DNA of 64,000 nt from Gavia stellata (Eukaryota > Chordata > Aves > Gaviiformes > Gaviidae), in the NCBI RefSeq assembly GCF_030936135.1, contig NC_082596.1:784605-848604 (forward strand), in the 5' to 3' direction. Under the pieces are notes generated by a model, which searched no databases, was not told the origin of the DNA, and saw only the letters and a list, made by a program, of their open reading frames with translations. This document shows, one piece after another, positions 8,929-17,831 of this stretch; positions within the stretch are counted from its first letter, which is position 1, and every line of letters begins with the position of its first letter. A program made the position numbers and the translations under genes.

Positions 8929-9844
8929 CTGCCATGAGCCTGCAGTGGACAGCTGTCGCCACCTTCCTCTATGCCGAGGTCTTCCTCATCCTCCTGCTTT
9001 GTAACCCCTTCATCTTGGCTGCCAGGTGGGTTGGAGGGAGGGACTGGGGGTTACCCTGGGGCTGGGGGTGTGTCCCAGCTCTCATCCCTGACCTCCAGTT
9101 TTCCCCCAACAGATGGCAGAAGATCTTCAAGTCATGCCTGGTGGGCCTAGCTGTGGCCTATGGCAACACTGTCTTTGTCGTCCTCATCGTCATCCTCGTC
9201 CTCCTGCTCTTCAGTAGGTGCTGGGACTCACCTGGGGGATTTGGGCTCAGCTGCCTCGGACCCCCCTTTGCTGATGCCCTGTCCCTGGAGATGCCCTGCG
9301 AGAGACCCGTAAGTATGACACACCAGAGCGGGTGGCCCTGCAGAGCAGTTCCAGCACCCTCAAGCACTTCCACAAGAAGCTCTTCTGGCCCAGTGCAATC
9401 TCTACCTGGCTGGCTTTGCCCTGCTGCTCTCCTTGTGAACGTGGGGGGCCCAGATGAGCACAGCGGGCCAGGGGAGGCCACGGGGTCCAGCTTACCCTGC
9501 CTTGTACAGCCTCCTGTGCTGCTTGGTTGCCCTCATCTTGCAGCAAGCTGTACTGGGTGCCTCCACCGAAGCTTCTGGAAACAGGAAGAAGGTGCTAGCC
9601 AGGCCACCCGCCTGGAGGACATGGAGAACAATGAAGCCCTGCAGAAGGTATTGGGGCCGGTGAGGTGCAGGCGAAGGGGTGCCCTGGATGCCTCAGTCCT
9701 TGACGTGCCTCTGGTGTCCCCCTGCCCCAGCAGCTGCAGGAGGTGGGGTGTGAGGGAGCACCATGCCACCCTCCCATGACAAGAACACAACCTTCAAGTC
9801 CAAGGTGGAGAAGCTGAAGGAGGAGCTGGCGGTCAGCATGCCCA
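8929..9844 (+). pseudogene. BCAP31: BCAP31-like gene, 5' exons, frameshifted
   Basis: Exon-intron order matches B-cell receptor-associated protein 31, an ER three-pass membrane protein that sorts membrane cargo and takes part in apoptosis signalling. After an acceptor CCCCAG at 8928, ATG at 8934 opens MSLQWTAVATFLYAEVF. Exons inferred from GT/AG sites: 8934-9025, 9113-9213 (RWQKIFKS, hydrophobic VVLIVILVLLL), 9291-9434 (REtRKYD-like, HFHKKLF, LAGFALLLS), 9510 to about 9647 (LVALILQQA; MENNEAL) and about 9732-9844 (VEKLKEELA coiled coil). The 87-bp first intron is short, as usual in GC-rich avian microchromosomal genes. A one-base loss near 9387-9390 and a length change near 9592-9605 break the frame. 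The last exon is missing downstream and found inverted at 8750-8850. BCAP29 fits less well. Confidence 0.78.
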
Positions 9845-10154
9845 GTATGGGGGGAAACTGGGGGAAGGGGAGGGGGGTACACCGCTCACATACCCCTTCA
9901 ATGGGGAATCTGTGTTGTCCCCCCTCACTTTTCCCCAAGTCCCAGCCCCCAGCCCTAGGAGCACCATCTGCCTCCCTCTGCCCCACCCAAGTGGCATTGC
10001 CTGTTGTCACTATTTGGCAGTGTCCCCCTCCCATCCCTGCCAACCACCTCCCCTGTCCCTGTGGGAAGCAGGACTTAGATGAAGCAGGACATCCTGCCAA
10101 CGACTGGGTGGCAGCGCCCAATCAGAGCCATTGGGAGTGCTGGAACACACCCCG
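9845..10154. other. Sequence downstream of the BCAP31-like exons
   Basis: GC-rich intron-like or 3'-flanking DNA. I searched it for the missing C-terminal coiled-coil exon and saw no plus-strand match. The 286-codon reading frame running across it (9763-10623) is a chance frame in GC-rich and repeat sequence. Confidence 0.5.

Positions 10155-10191
<37 letters not shown>
10155..10191. repeat. Poly-C tract (37 C)
   Basis: An uninterrupted run of 37 C. It may be real, a polymorphic quadruplex-forming tract on the opposite strand, or an assembly length error. Mirrors the poly-G at 8658-8673. Confidence 0.85.
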
Positions 10192-10192
<1 letters not shown>

Positions 10193-10370
10193 CATGTACA
10201 GAGGCAGTAGGATGTGTTGCCACTTCTGACCGCGGCCACCATCTTCCCTCCTGCCTGGAGAAGGGGTACCATTTCTGCTGGGTCTGTCATGGCTGCGGCG
10301 GCTCTGGAGCTGTGGAGAGGTGCCAGATAGTGAGCTCAGGCATCCATTGCTGGCAAGGGGGTGCCAGATA

Positions 10371-10640
10371 TTGTCTTCGGCAAAGCTTGGCAAAAGCCCT
10401 GGGACAGTCTGGAAGGCAGCAGGGCCCCTTGTGGGCTTTGGCAAGGCCCAGCAAAAGGCACAGGGCACTCTGGAAAGCCGCAGAGCCCTTTGCGGGCTTT
10501 GGCAAGGCCCAGCACAAGCCCTGGGGCACTCTGGAAGTCAGCAGGGCCTCCTGCAAGTTTTGGCAAAGCCCAGGAACCCTCTGGAAGGCAGCAGGGCCCC
10601 TTGCAGGCTTTTTCAAAGCCTGAGAAAAGCTCCAGGGCAT
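10371..10640 (+). repeat. 61-bp minisatellite, right inverted copy
   Basis: About four units, each with GGCAAGGCCCAGCAAA and CACTCTGGAA. The TCTGG landmarks are spaced 61, 61 and 50 bp (starts 10406, 10467, 10528, 10578), the last unit having lost about 11 bp. Reverse-complement relative of 8464-8640. Confidence 0.9.
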
Positions 10641-10648
10641 TTTGAAAT

Positions 10649-10733
10649 GTGTAGCAAAGCCAGCTACGGTAGCCAGTGGGGGCCAAACTGTGTAGCAGAG
10701 CTGGCTATGGCAGCCAGGGAGGCCAAACTGCAT
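10649..10733. repeat. Two-copy 41-bp repeat
   Basis: Two units beginning GTAGCA at 10651 and 10692 (spacing 41), both ending GGCCAAACTG. Sequence differs from the 41-bp array at 1-440. Confidence 0.8.
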
Positions 10734-10929
10734 TGTGAAGTCACGTAAGATGGCTGGCGGGTGTCAACCCAGTGTTTCAGCATTCCTGAGCAGGGCATCA
10801 TGGAAGTGGTGTGTTTCCTCTGCCATAGAGGTGCAGCAGGGTCCTGGAGTGAGGCTGGGCTGGGGTCGCGGCTGGATCGTGATGCTGCCAGGTGTTTCTG
10901 ATGGGCTGTGGAGATGCTGCAGGAGAGGC

Positions 10930-11235
10930 TGAGCCCAGAGGAGCTCGGGAGGTGTGGACCAGGGGGGCTTGGGGGTTCATGAGGGGGCTTGGGTATTCCT
11001 GAGGGAGTTTTGGTGTCTGTGAGAAGATTTGGGGGCTCTCTGAGGGGCTTTGGGGCTCCATGAGTGGTTTTGGGCGTCTGTGAACATATATTGCAGGATC
11101 GTGAGGGGTTTGGGGGGGTCTGTAAGCAGGTTTTGGAGGGATCTTGAGGGGGTTTGAGAGTCTGTGAGGGGTTTGGGGGTCTGTGAACAGATTTGGAGAA
11201 ACTGTGAGAGGGTTTCGGGCTCCAGTGACCACTTG
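10930..11235. repeat. G/T-rich minisatellite
   Basis: Repeated TGAGGGG(T/C)TTGGGG(G/T)TCTGTGA words in variable spacing of about 20-45 bp. Plus strand strongly G-rich, so G-quadruplexes are possible. No coding evidence. Confidence 0.75.
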
Positions 11236-12060
11236 AAGCGCTGTCTCTGAACCACCACCGCCATCTTGGGGAGGGGTCATTTGGGAGGGGTCATGTGGGG
11301 GGTCACTGGGGTCACCAGAGCAAGTACACCCTGAAGGGCTGGTTGTCCACAAAGTCCCCACCAGAGCAGGGAGACCCCAGAGTGCCAGTGGCCTGTGGAC
11401 AACTCCCCTTGGAGAAGAGGCCAGGGGAGGAGTTTGCTGGGACATTAAACCCCATGGCCTGGTGCCACGGACACCACATGAACATGGCACTGGAAATGCC
11501 TTGAAGGTGCTGCAACCCACTCTTCCATCTGTGGTAGGACACGCTGTTGGAGGAGCCACCTACGCTGCTGGAGGAGGAGCTGCAGGAAGCCATGGACTTG
11601 CTGCCATGCCCCTGTCTGAGTTGGCTTCGGTGGCCATGCAGCGCTTCTCCTGTCCTGGGTGACCACCACAATGGGTGGAGCCCAAGCCATGGACTAGCTG
11701 ACCACAGTAGACGTTCTATGGACAATTTATGGATGTTTGAAGGATAATTTCTGCAGACGAAGGGACTGATAGCTGTGTAGCTGTTGCAGGATGGGCAGGA
11801 GGTGGTGGCTGGTGCTGTAGCACAGCCTGGGACCGAGTAGGACCCCGCTGTGGGGGGATGCGGGACGCAGATTGTCCTGGCTTTGGCTGGGCTGGAATTA
11901 GGCTGTTTCTCATGGCTGCCCTGTGCAGTGCGTGTGTGGGATCAGTAACCACAGCAGGTGTCTGGAAGGTCTCCAGGTCTGCCTGCCTGTCTGCCTGTCC
12001 CTGCCTCTGTCTCCCCCCTCCACTTGCCCACCTACCTGTCCGGTTCCCCAAAACTTTTCC
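11236..12060. other. GC-rich sequence, no gene recognised
   Basis: Several overlapping frames of 60-140 codons exist on both strands. None resembles a known domain, and none has a clear splice pattern. Short CTGCCTGT repeats occur near 11985-12010. Confidence 0.4.
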
Positions 12061-12735
12061 TCTTCTGCCAATGCTGCCCTGTACCCCATCACCATTTACA
12101 TTTTTCCTACATCTGTATCTGGCACCATACCTGCATTTTTCACTTTCTTCCTGTGTTTAATTTTCCCTCATTCTGGCTCCCTCCCCCACTTCTTCTGGTG
12201 TCCCTCCTTCCTCCCTCTGTCCTGCTGCCCTGGGGCACTGTGCTTTGAGGATGCTCACTGCCAGGATGTCTCCTGTCCCTGGGTGAATAAACATTTCTCT
12301 GTCTCTCCAGTGCATCTCCAGCCCCTGGGCAGGGTCCTGGAGGGTGATGTGGTGCTTTGGGGCTAGGGCTAGGGCCATGGCCCCTGCACCCCAGGGCCTC
12401 CAGCTGTGGGGTGTACTGGGGCAGCCCAGCTGGGACCTGTCAGGTGAGGATGGGGCTGGGCTGATGGTTTAAATGGCTGCAGGTGGGAATGGGCTGGGGC
12501 AGCCCCAGGTGCAGTGGGTGAGGCTCTTGCTCTGGATGGAGCTCCTCAGGGAAGCCTTGTAGGAGACAAGTGTTGAGGCACCTGCCGCCTGCTCCTGTGT
12601 GGGCGAGGGTTGGGCAGCCAGCACTGTGGAGGAGGCAGGGGCAGAAGCCTTGGGGCGGTGAAGGTCTCCTGCTGGCACTAGGAACTGCAGTGAGTCACGT
12701 GCCCCCTTGCGTGTGTCTGGGCCCATCCCTCCCAT
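12061..12735. repeat. Dispersed unit, oldest recognisable copy
   Basis: A divergent copy of the unit seen better at 26400-27375. It has a CT-rich left half, an AATAAA at 12286-12291 followed by T-rich and GT-rich sequence, then a GC-rich half ending with GGTGAAGGTCTCCTGCTGGCA and GTGAGTCACG. The right half aligns with 35050-35165. Confidence 0.7.
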
Positions 12736-13009
12736 GCTCCTCGAGATCTCTGTCTGCCACCTTGCCTGTCCCTGCCTCCATGTCCCTTTTAGGCTGTCTG
12801 GTTCCCCGAAGCTTTTTGCTCTTCTGCCAGGACTGCCCTGTTCCCCATCACCTTCTACATTTCCTTTCTATGCCTCTCCTTTTCTAGCTCCCCACCTGCA
12901 ATTACTTCATTCTTCCCATACTGTGTTCTTCCCTGTTGCTTGTGCAAATTGCATCTCTAGGTTTCCCACTACCCAGCGACCTGTCTATTGTCAGTGACTC
13001 CCTCCGCTC
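12736..13009. other. CT-rich transition
   Basis: Pyrimidine-rich sequence connecting the dispersed unit to satellite monomers. No gene seen. Confidence 0.5.
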
Positions 13010-13684
13010 TGCACCCTGTTGCTATTCCAATGTCCTTTCCCTGTGGCTGTCTATCTGGTTCCTTCTCCCAGTATTTAAGTTCTTACCTGTATGGCCAGTA
13101 CCCCATTGCTTTCTGAATTTTTTTCTCTGTATCTACATTTATCCACTTCCCTCTGTGTTTTTTATTTTTTCCTGCTTGTCCTCTACTTCATCACTTCTTA
13201 AATTTTGTTTCAATGTCTTCATTTATTTAGTTTGCTGACCCTATTTTTATTTTTTTTCCTGTCTGTTCTTAATCCCTTTGCTTTTCAAATTTTCTGACTA
13301 TGTCAACTTTTATCCAGTTTGCTGTCCCTATTTTTTAATTTGTTTTTGTCTGTCCCTTACCCTGTTGCTGTTTAAATTCTCCTTCTATATCTACTTTTAT
13401 GAAGCTGCCAATCCCTATTTTTAATTGTTCTTTGTCAGTTGTGTACCCTGTTGCTTTTAAAATTTTTATTTAGTTTGCTGTCCCTATTTTTTAATTTTTC
13501 CTGCCTGTTATTTTACGCTGTTGCTTTGTCTTTCTATGTCTTCATGTTTGTTGTCCCTATTTTTTATTTCTTTTCTTATTCCCTCTGCTTCTGAAATTTT
13601 CTTTTTATTTCTCCTTTTAAGAAGCTCCCTATGCCTACTTTAAAATTCTTTCCTGTCTGTCCCTTACCCCATTGAATCTGTACA
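13010..13684 (+). repeat. Pyrimidine-rich satellite, diverged monomers
   Basis: Irregular monomers of about 75-90 bp with the landmarks GCTGTCCCTATTTTTTAAT and TTTTAAA(A/T)TTTTC (for example GCTGTCC-type starts at 13321, 13404 and 13478). This is the most leftward copy of the satellite that dominates the rest of the window. Plus strand is C/T-rich. Confidence 0.85.
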
Positions 13685-14149
13685 CCAGCCCCTGTGTCAG
13701 GGTGCCAGACCCCATGTCTGTCATCGTGCACTCCCCAGCCTCTGTGTCTGTCTCTGCTGGTCCCAGTTTTTTTCTGCATCTCCATCCTGCACCCCATCCT
13801 TCTTTGTCAGTCTCTGTCCCACTTCCTCTCCCTCTTTCTGCTGCCTCTCTTCCTCTCTCCCTGCTGCTTTTTTCTCCATCTTTCTTGGGCACCCTGTTCC
13901 CATCTTTCTCTTGCTGTCTTGTTCCCTGCCTCATTACACCTGCTTCCTCATTACACCCCCACTGTCCAGCCAGCTGCCACTTTTCTTTTCTCTTCTTTTC
14001 TAGTGTCCTGCACCCTGCTCCTCATTTTTGGTGGCCTCCACCTCTGACCAGCAGCCCATTGCTCCAGGTTCCAGCTGACCAACCGTCCGTTTCCCACTGA
14101 ACCAATAAGCGTGGCTCTGGGAATGACTGCCAAGGTCTCCCAGAGGTAG
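13685..14149. repeat. CT-rich tract of the dispersed unit
   Basis: Low-complexity CTGTCCC/TTCCTC-rich sequence, similar in character to 26400-26760, 32000-32900 and 34350-34610. Frames in it are compositional. Confidence 0.65.
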
Positions 14150-14560
14150 GGGGAGTGTCGGGGGCCCTGAGCCCCAGAACAGACTCACTCCTGGGACTTG
14201 TTATGTGTGTGACTGAATAAACACTTGCCGTCTCCTTTGCCCTCCTGGCTGCATTTCCACACACACACACCGGGCAAGGGTCTGTGCTGGAGCCCAGGGG
14301 AGGAGGTGATGCACTGTGGGGGTTGGGTGATGGTCCCCTGTTCCTGCTGGACTCCAGCTGTGGGCTGGGGCTGGAGGAGCCCCAGGTGCCAGCAGTGAGG
14401 CTGATGGTGATGGCCCCTCTCTGTAAAGGGGTGGCTGCTGGTGAAGGGGCTGGTGCTGCCCTGCCCCAGGTAGCCATGGAGGGGCCAGTGTGAACCAAGG
14501 GAGAAGCAGAGCAGTCGCTGAGCAGTGCTGGGCTGTGTTTGTACCAGGGGAGAAGGTGAG
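14150..14560. repeat. Dispersed GC-rich unit, diverged copy
   Basis: AATAAA at 14216-14221 is followed by T/C-rich and (CA)n sequence. Then comes GC-rich DNA with GGAGCCCCAGGTG and GTGAGGCTGA-type words shared with 26960-27000 and 39310-39340. Confidence 0.65.
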
Positions 14561-14920
14561 CAGGGCCATGCGATCTACTGGTGGGTCCTAGGGAAAGCCC
14601 TGGCGGGGGGGGGCAGTGGAGTTGGTGTTGGAGGCAGAGTGTGGTGGCAGTGGGTGTTTGGGGATGCCACGCCATTTCAGAAGCCAGCGGTGAGGGCTGC
14701 TGGGCAGGAGGGGGCGTGGGGGAGCCATGCTATGTCAGAGCCTGCGGCAGAGGCTGCCCAGGGGAGTAAGGAGACAAGTGGGGTGGACGAGGCAGGGCTG
14801 CCCGGAGCAGTGCTGGGGAGCACGGGGCTGCGCTCAGGGCTTAGCAAGGCTTCCAGGTGTGTCAGTGGAGGAGAGGGGAATGATGTCCCTGGAGGGTGAA
14901 AAAGCAGGGAAGGCTGCCTT
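14561..14920. other. GC-rich sequence, weak internal repetition
   Basis: GCCATGC(C/T)AT-type words recur at roughly 60-70 bp. No gene recognised. Confidence 0.45.
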
Positions 14921-15165
14921 TCACGACATGCCAGGAGCTGTAGTCCTGGGGCAAGGGGTTTCGGGTCAGCCATGCCAGTTCCCAAGGCATGCCAGGAGAT
15001 GTAGTCTTCTGGCACTCGGCTTCTGGGTGGCCATGCTGTGTTTGCCAGCGTGTGCCAGAAGGTGCAGTTTTTGCGGACGTGGCTGCTGGGCAGCCGCATA
15101 GCTCTTGGGCACATGTGGCGTGGCATAGTCCTTGCTACCACTGTGGCCCCTGTGGCGAGGCACAA
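14921..15165. repeat. About 61-bp minisatellite with ZNF143-like motif
   Basis: About four diverged units. The first two contain CATGCCAGGAG(C/A)TGTAGTC at 14927-14945 and 14988-15006 (spacing 61). Read on the minus strand this is GACTACA..TCCTGGCATG, close to the known ZNF143/SBF consensus ACTACAnnTCCCAGCATGC. Later units keep only part of it. Confidence 0.65.
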
Positions 15166-15571
15166 AGTGTAGTTTTGCTGATGGTTTTGTGTGGTTTCCT
15201 GTGGGCTTCCAGCTGCAAACTCTCCCCAACAAGCAGTGCGGCCATGCTTTGAGAGCACACGTGTGGTGGTGTGCTGACCTGCATCTGAATAGTGATACTG
15301 CAGCTGGGGTGCCGTGCATCAGAACATGATTTCCGTGCTACCGGCCTGTTTCGAGGGTATATCTGTGTGTTTCCCCCTTGCATGTAATCGACGCCGGGGC
15401 AGGAGACAGACAGAGGGGCCAGGACTGGGGCGGGAGATAGACAGCTAGACAGAGTGGCTGGGGCGGGAGACAGACAGACAGGCATGGGGGCTGGGGCCAG
15501 GAGACGGGCCCAGGGGTCGGAGCCTGGGGGCCTAGGGGGCAGGGTGGGGGCCTGGAGACAGGCTAGGGGGG
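15166..15571. other. G-rich spacer left of the first provirus
   Basis: Includes a GGGGC(A/G)GGAGACAGACAG-type minisatellite at about 15395-15510 and a G-rich stretch to 15570. No gene seen. Confidence 0.55.
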
Positions 15572-15863
15572 GTGGGGCAGAGACCCCCTGAAGACTCTCT
15601 CAAGAATTCTAAACCACGTGTGTAAAGACTACACAAATATGTTAATTGTTCCCAGAAATAAGATGAATATGTATAACAATTCCAGGAAACCTAATGCATG
15701 TGTATGTGATAGGCCAATATAAGCTGCAAACTAACACTGTTTAGATATGCACACTAGGTGGAATTATCCCCCGTGCATCTGGCACCAAAATGAAGAATGC
15801 CTGCTTTCTAACTTACAAACAAGGTGTTAGAGAGTTCTTTTATGACCGACTTTTCCTGTAACA
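15572..15863 (+). repeat. 5' LTR, truncated
   Basis: Homologous to 22808-23125 of the 3' LTR; the upstream U3 part is missing. It keeps CCAATATAAG (TATA-like) near 15714-15722. The polyadenylation signal is changed to AATGAA at 15789-15794. It ends TAACA directly before the primer-binding site. Confidence 0.88.
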
Positions 15864-15866
15864 TTT

Positions 15867-15884
15867 TGGCAACCTAGATGGGAA
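15867..15884 (+). promoter_or_regulatory. Primer-binding site (TGGCAACC...)
   Basis: Eighteen bases starting TGGCAACC three bases after the LTR end. The second provirus has the same position and a nearly identical sequence (minus strand, 31285-31268), supporting its identity. I could not assign the tRNA primer. Confidence 0.7.
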
Positions 15885-16301
15885 CCTGCTCCTGAATCTT
15901 GATGGAACTGTGGGATCGTGGTACCTCCAGTCGGCACCGAGGGATTCTTGGGGAGAACCTCTGATCCCCAGACCAAAGAGTTCGGAGCAAGTTTACTGGT
16001 AAGATAAAATTTTTAAGGCATTCTTTTCTTACCCTTTTTATCTTTTGGTTTGGTGCCTGCCTATAAGATGGGGCAAAAGCCCCACAGGGTTGGGTTATAA
16101 GGGTACCCGAGGGGTTTGAGTCCCCTGCTTGGAACCGGTTTTAGTGGTTTTTGAATCATTGGCTTTGCTTATCGATTTACAGTCTTGTCTTTGTGATCTG
16201 ATTTTGTTTATCAGCTTGCGGTTTTGTTTTAGTAATTTGATTTTGTATAGCAACTTCCGGTTTTGTTTCTGTGATCTGACCTAGCTAAAATCTAAATCAA
16301 G

Positions 16302-17788
16302 ATGAGTTTGGGGCAATCTACGGGTGGTATTTTAAAGAAATCACCACTAGGCTGCATGTTAAAACACTGGAGGCAAGTGGGGGGTCTTTCAGGATGAAAT
16401 GTGACTCAGGATAATTTAAGTAGTTTAATCAATGGTGGCTGCTATATGAATTGGATGAAGGGGAAAGATGGCCTAAAAATGGTACTTTAAATTATGACAC
16501 TTTGCTGCAGTTGATGTTTTTGAGGAGGGAAAGAAAATGAGATGAAGTGTTATATGCTGATATGTTCTTTACTCTAAGAAATAATCCAGAGTGGCAAAAA
16601 GAATGTGGTCTAAATTTGGCACCTAGTGATCCTTCTGTTTTGGCTTTAGAGAAAGATAAAGGTAGATCTTTGAGAACGTGCTGTTCTGCTTGCAGTATAG
16701 AACAGAGGTGTTTGAAACTTAACGAGCAGGAGGAAGATGATACTGATTTGATGATTATACCAGAACGCTGTCTAGGGTCCCAACATAACGAATGTGAGGG
16801 ATCCAGGGCAGATGACACAAGGAGAGATGGCAGTCAGAGTGGTGCAGCAGGATTGAGTGCAGAGGGATTTAGCCCAATTGCAGGGTGGATAAAGAGCCGG
16901 CAGGGAGAAGTTATACAGGCTCCCCTGCGCCAAGCTGTGGGGGATGATGGACCAATAATGATAACAGTTCCCTTTTTGATCACTGACCTTAATAATTGGA
17001 AGCTGGCGGCTGGGAATTATAGAGACGATCCAGATAAGGTGGCTAACGCCTTTGAAATGATGATTAAGACATAGGATCCTGATTGGAAAGACATTGAGGC
17101 CATTATGCAAGTATTGTTTGATAGTACTGAAAGGGAAATAATTCGCAAAGCAGCTAGGATGCAGGTAGAAGTGCAAGTTGCTTCCAGGAATCTGCAGGGA
17201 ACGGTGGAAAATCACCTCCCCTCCACAGACCCGAACTGGGATCCAAACGTAGATGGGCATAGACAGCTTTTGACAAAGTATAGGAAATGGATGTTGTTTG
17301 GTATTCGAAATGCATTACCAAAAGCTATCGATTGGTCTAAATTATACGAAATTAAACAGGATCAGAAAGAATCCCCCACTGATTTTATGAATAAGCTAAA
17401 GGAAGCTGCCTGTAAATATACTACTATTGATCCTGATTCAGAGGAAGGTAGAAATCAGTTAGATCCCCTGTTTATAGGGAAGTCTGCAGATTATATAAGA
17501 AGAAAATTACAAAAATTACAAGGAAATGATGTCCATGACTTGGGAAAATTATTAGGTGTGGCTTGGGTTGCATACAGAAACAGGGATAGTCAGAAGGAAA
17601 GAACAAACAGCAGCTTAATAGCAGTGTTAGAAAATGCTCAGGGTAGGAAAAAAGGATTATACCAAAGAAGGGGATGAGGGCAATCTCCCAGGGACTTTTT
17701 GTGGGCTAGACCCCATTTGGGAAGGAATCAATGTGCCAACTGCAAAAAGGAGGGGCATTGGAAGTGGGAGTGCCCCTTCCGGAAATGA
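16302..17788 (+). pseudogene. gag: gag remnant (matrix, capsid, nucleocapsid)
   Basis: A start ATG at 16302 is followed by a matrix-like N-terminus with stops at 16395 and 16538 (TGA) and a frame change at about 16400-16440. Capsid follows in one frame from about 16541, broken by TAG at 17072, with the family-typical segment around FLITDLNNWKL and the downstream SPTDFMNKL region. A TGA at 17675 precedes the nucleocapsid. One CCHC knuckle, C-x2-C-x4-H-x4-C, lies at 17732-17773. Function in the family: virion assembly and RNA packaging. This copy cannot make full-length Gag. Confidence 0.9.
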
Positions 17789-17831
17789 AATTCCTCTCCG
17801 AACCCTCTATTTCTCAATCAATGAAGATTGA

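Noticed and set aside
9763..10623. A 286-codon plus-strand frame downstream of the BCAP31-like exons
   Set aside because: It runs through an intron-like region, a poly-C tract and a minisatellite; only its first 25 codons or so belong to a real exon.
11236..12060. Candidate exons (frames at 11295-11504, 11547-11747 and minus 11725-11312)
   Set aside because: No recognisable domain, no consistent splice sites, and GC-rich sequence that keeps several frames open by chance.
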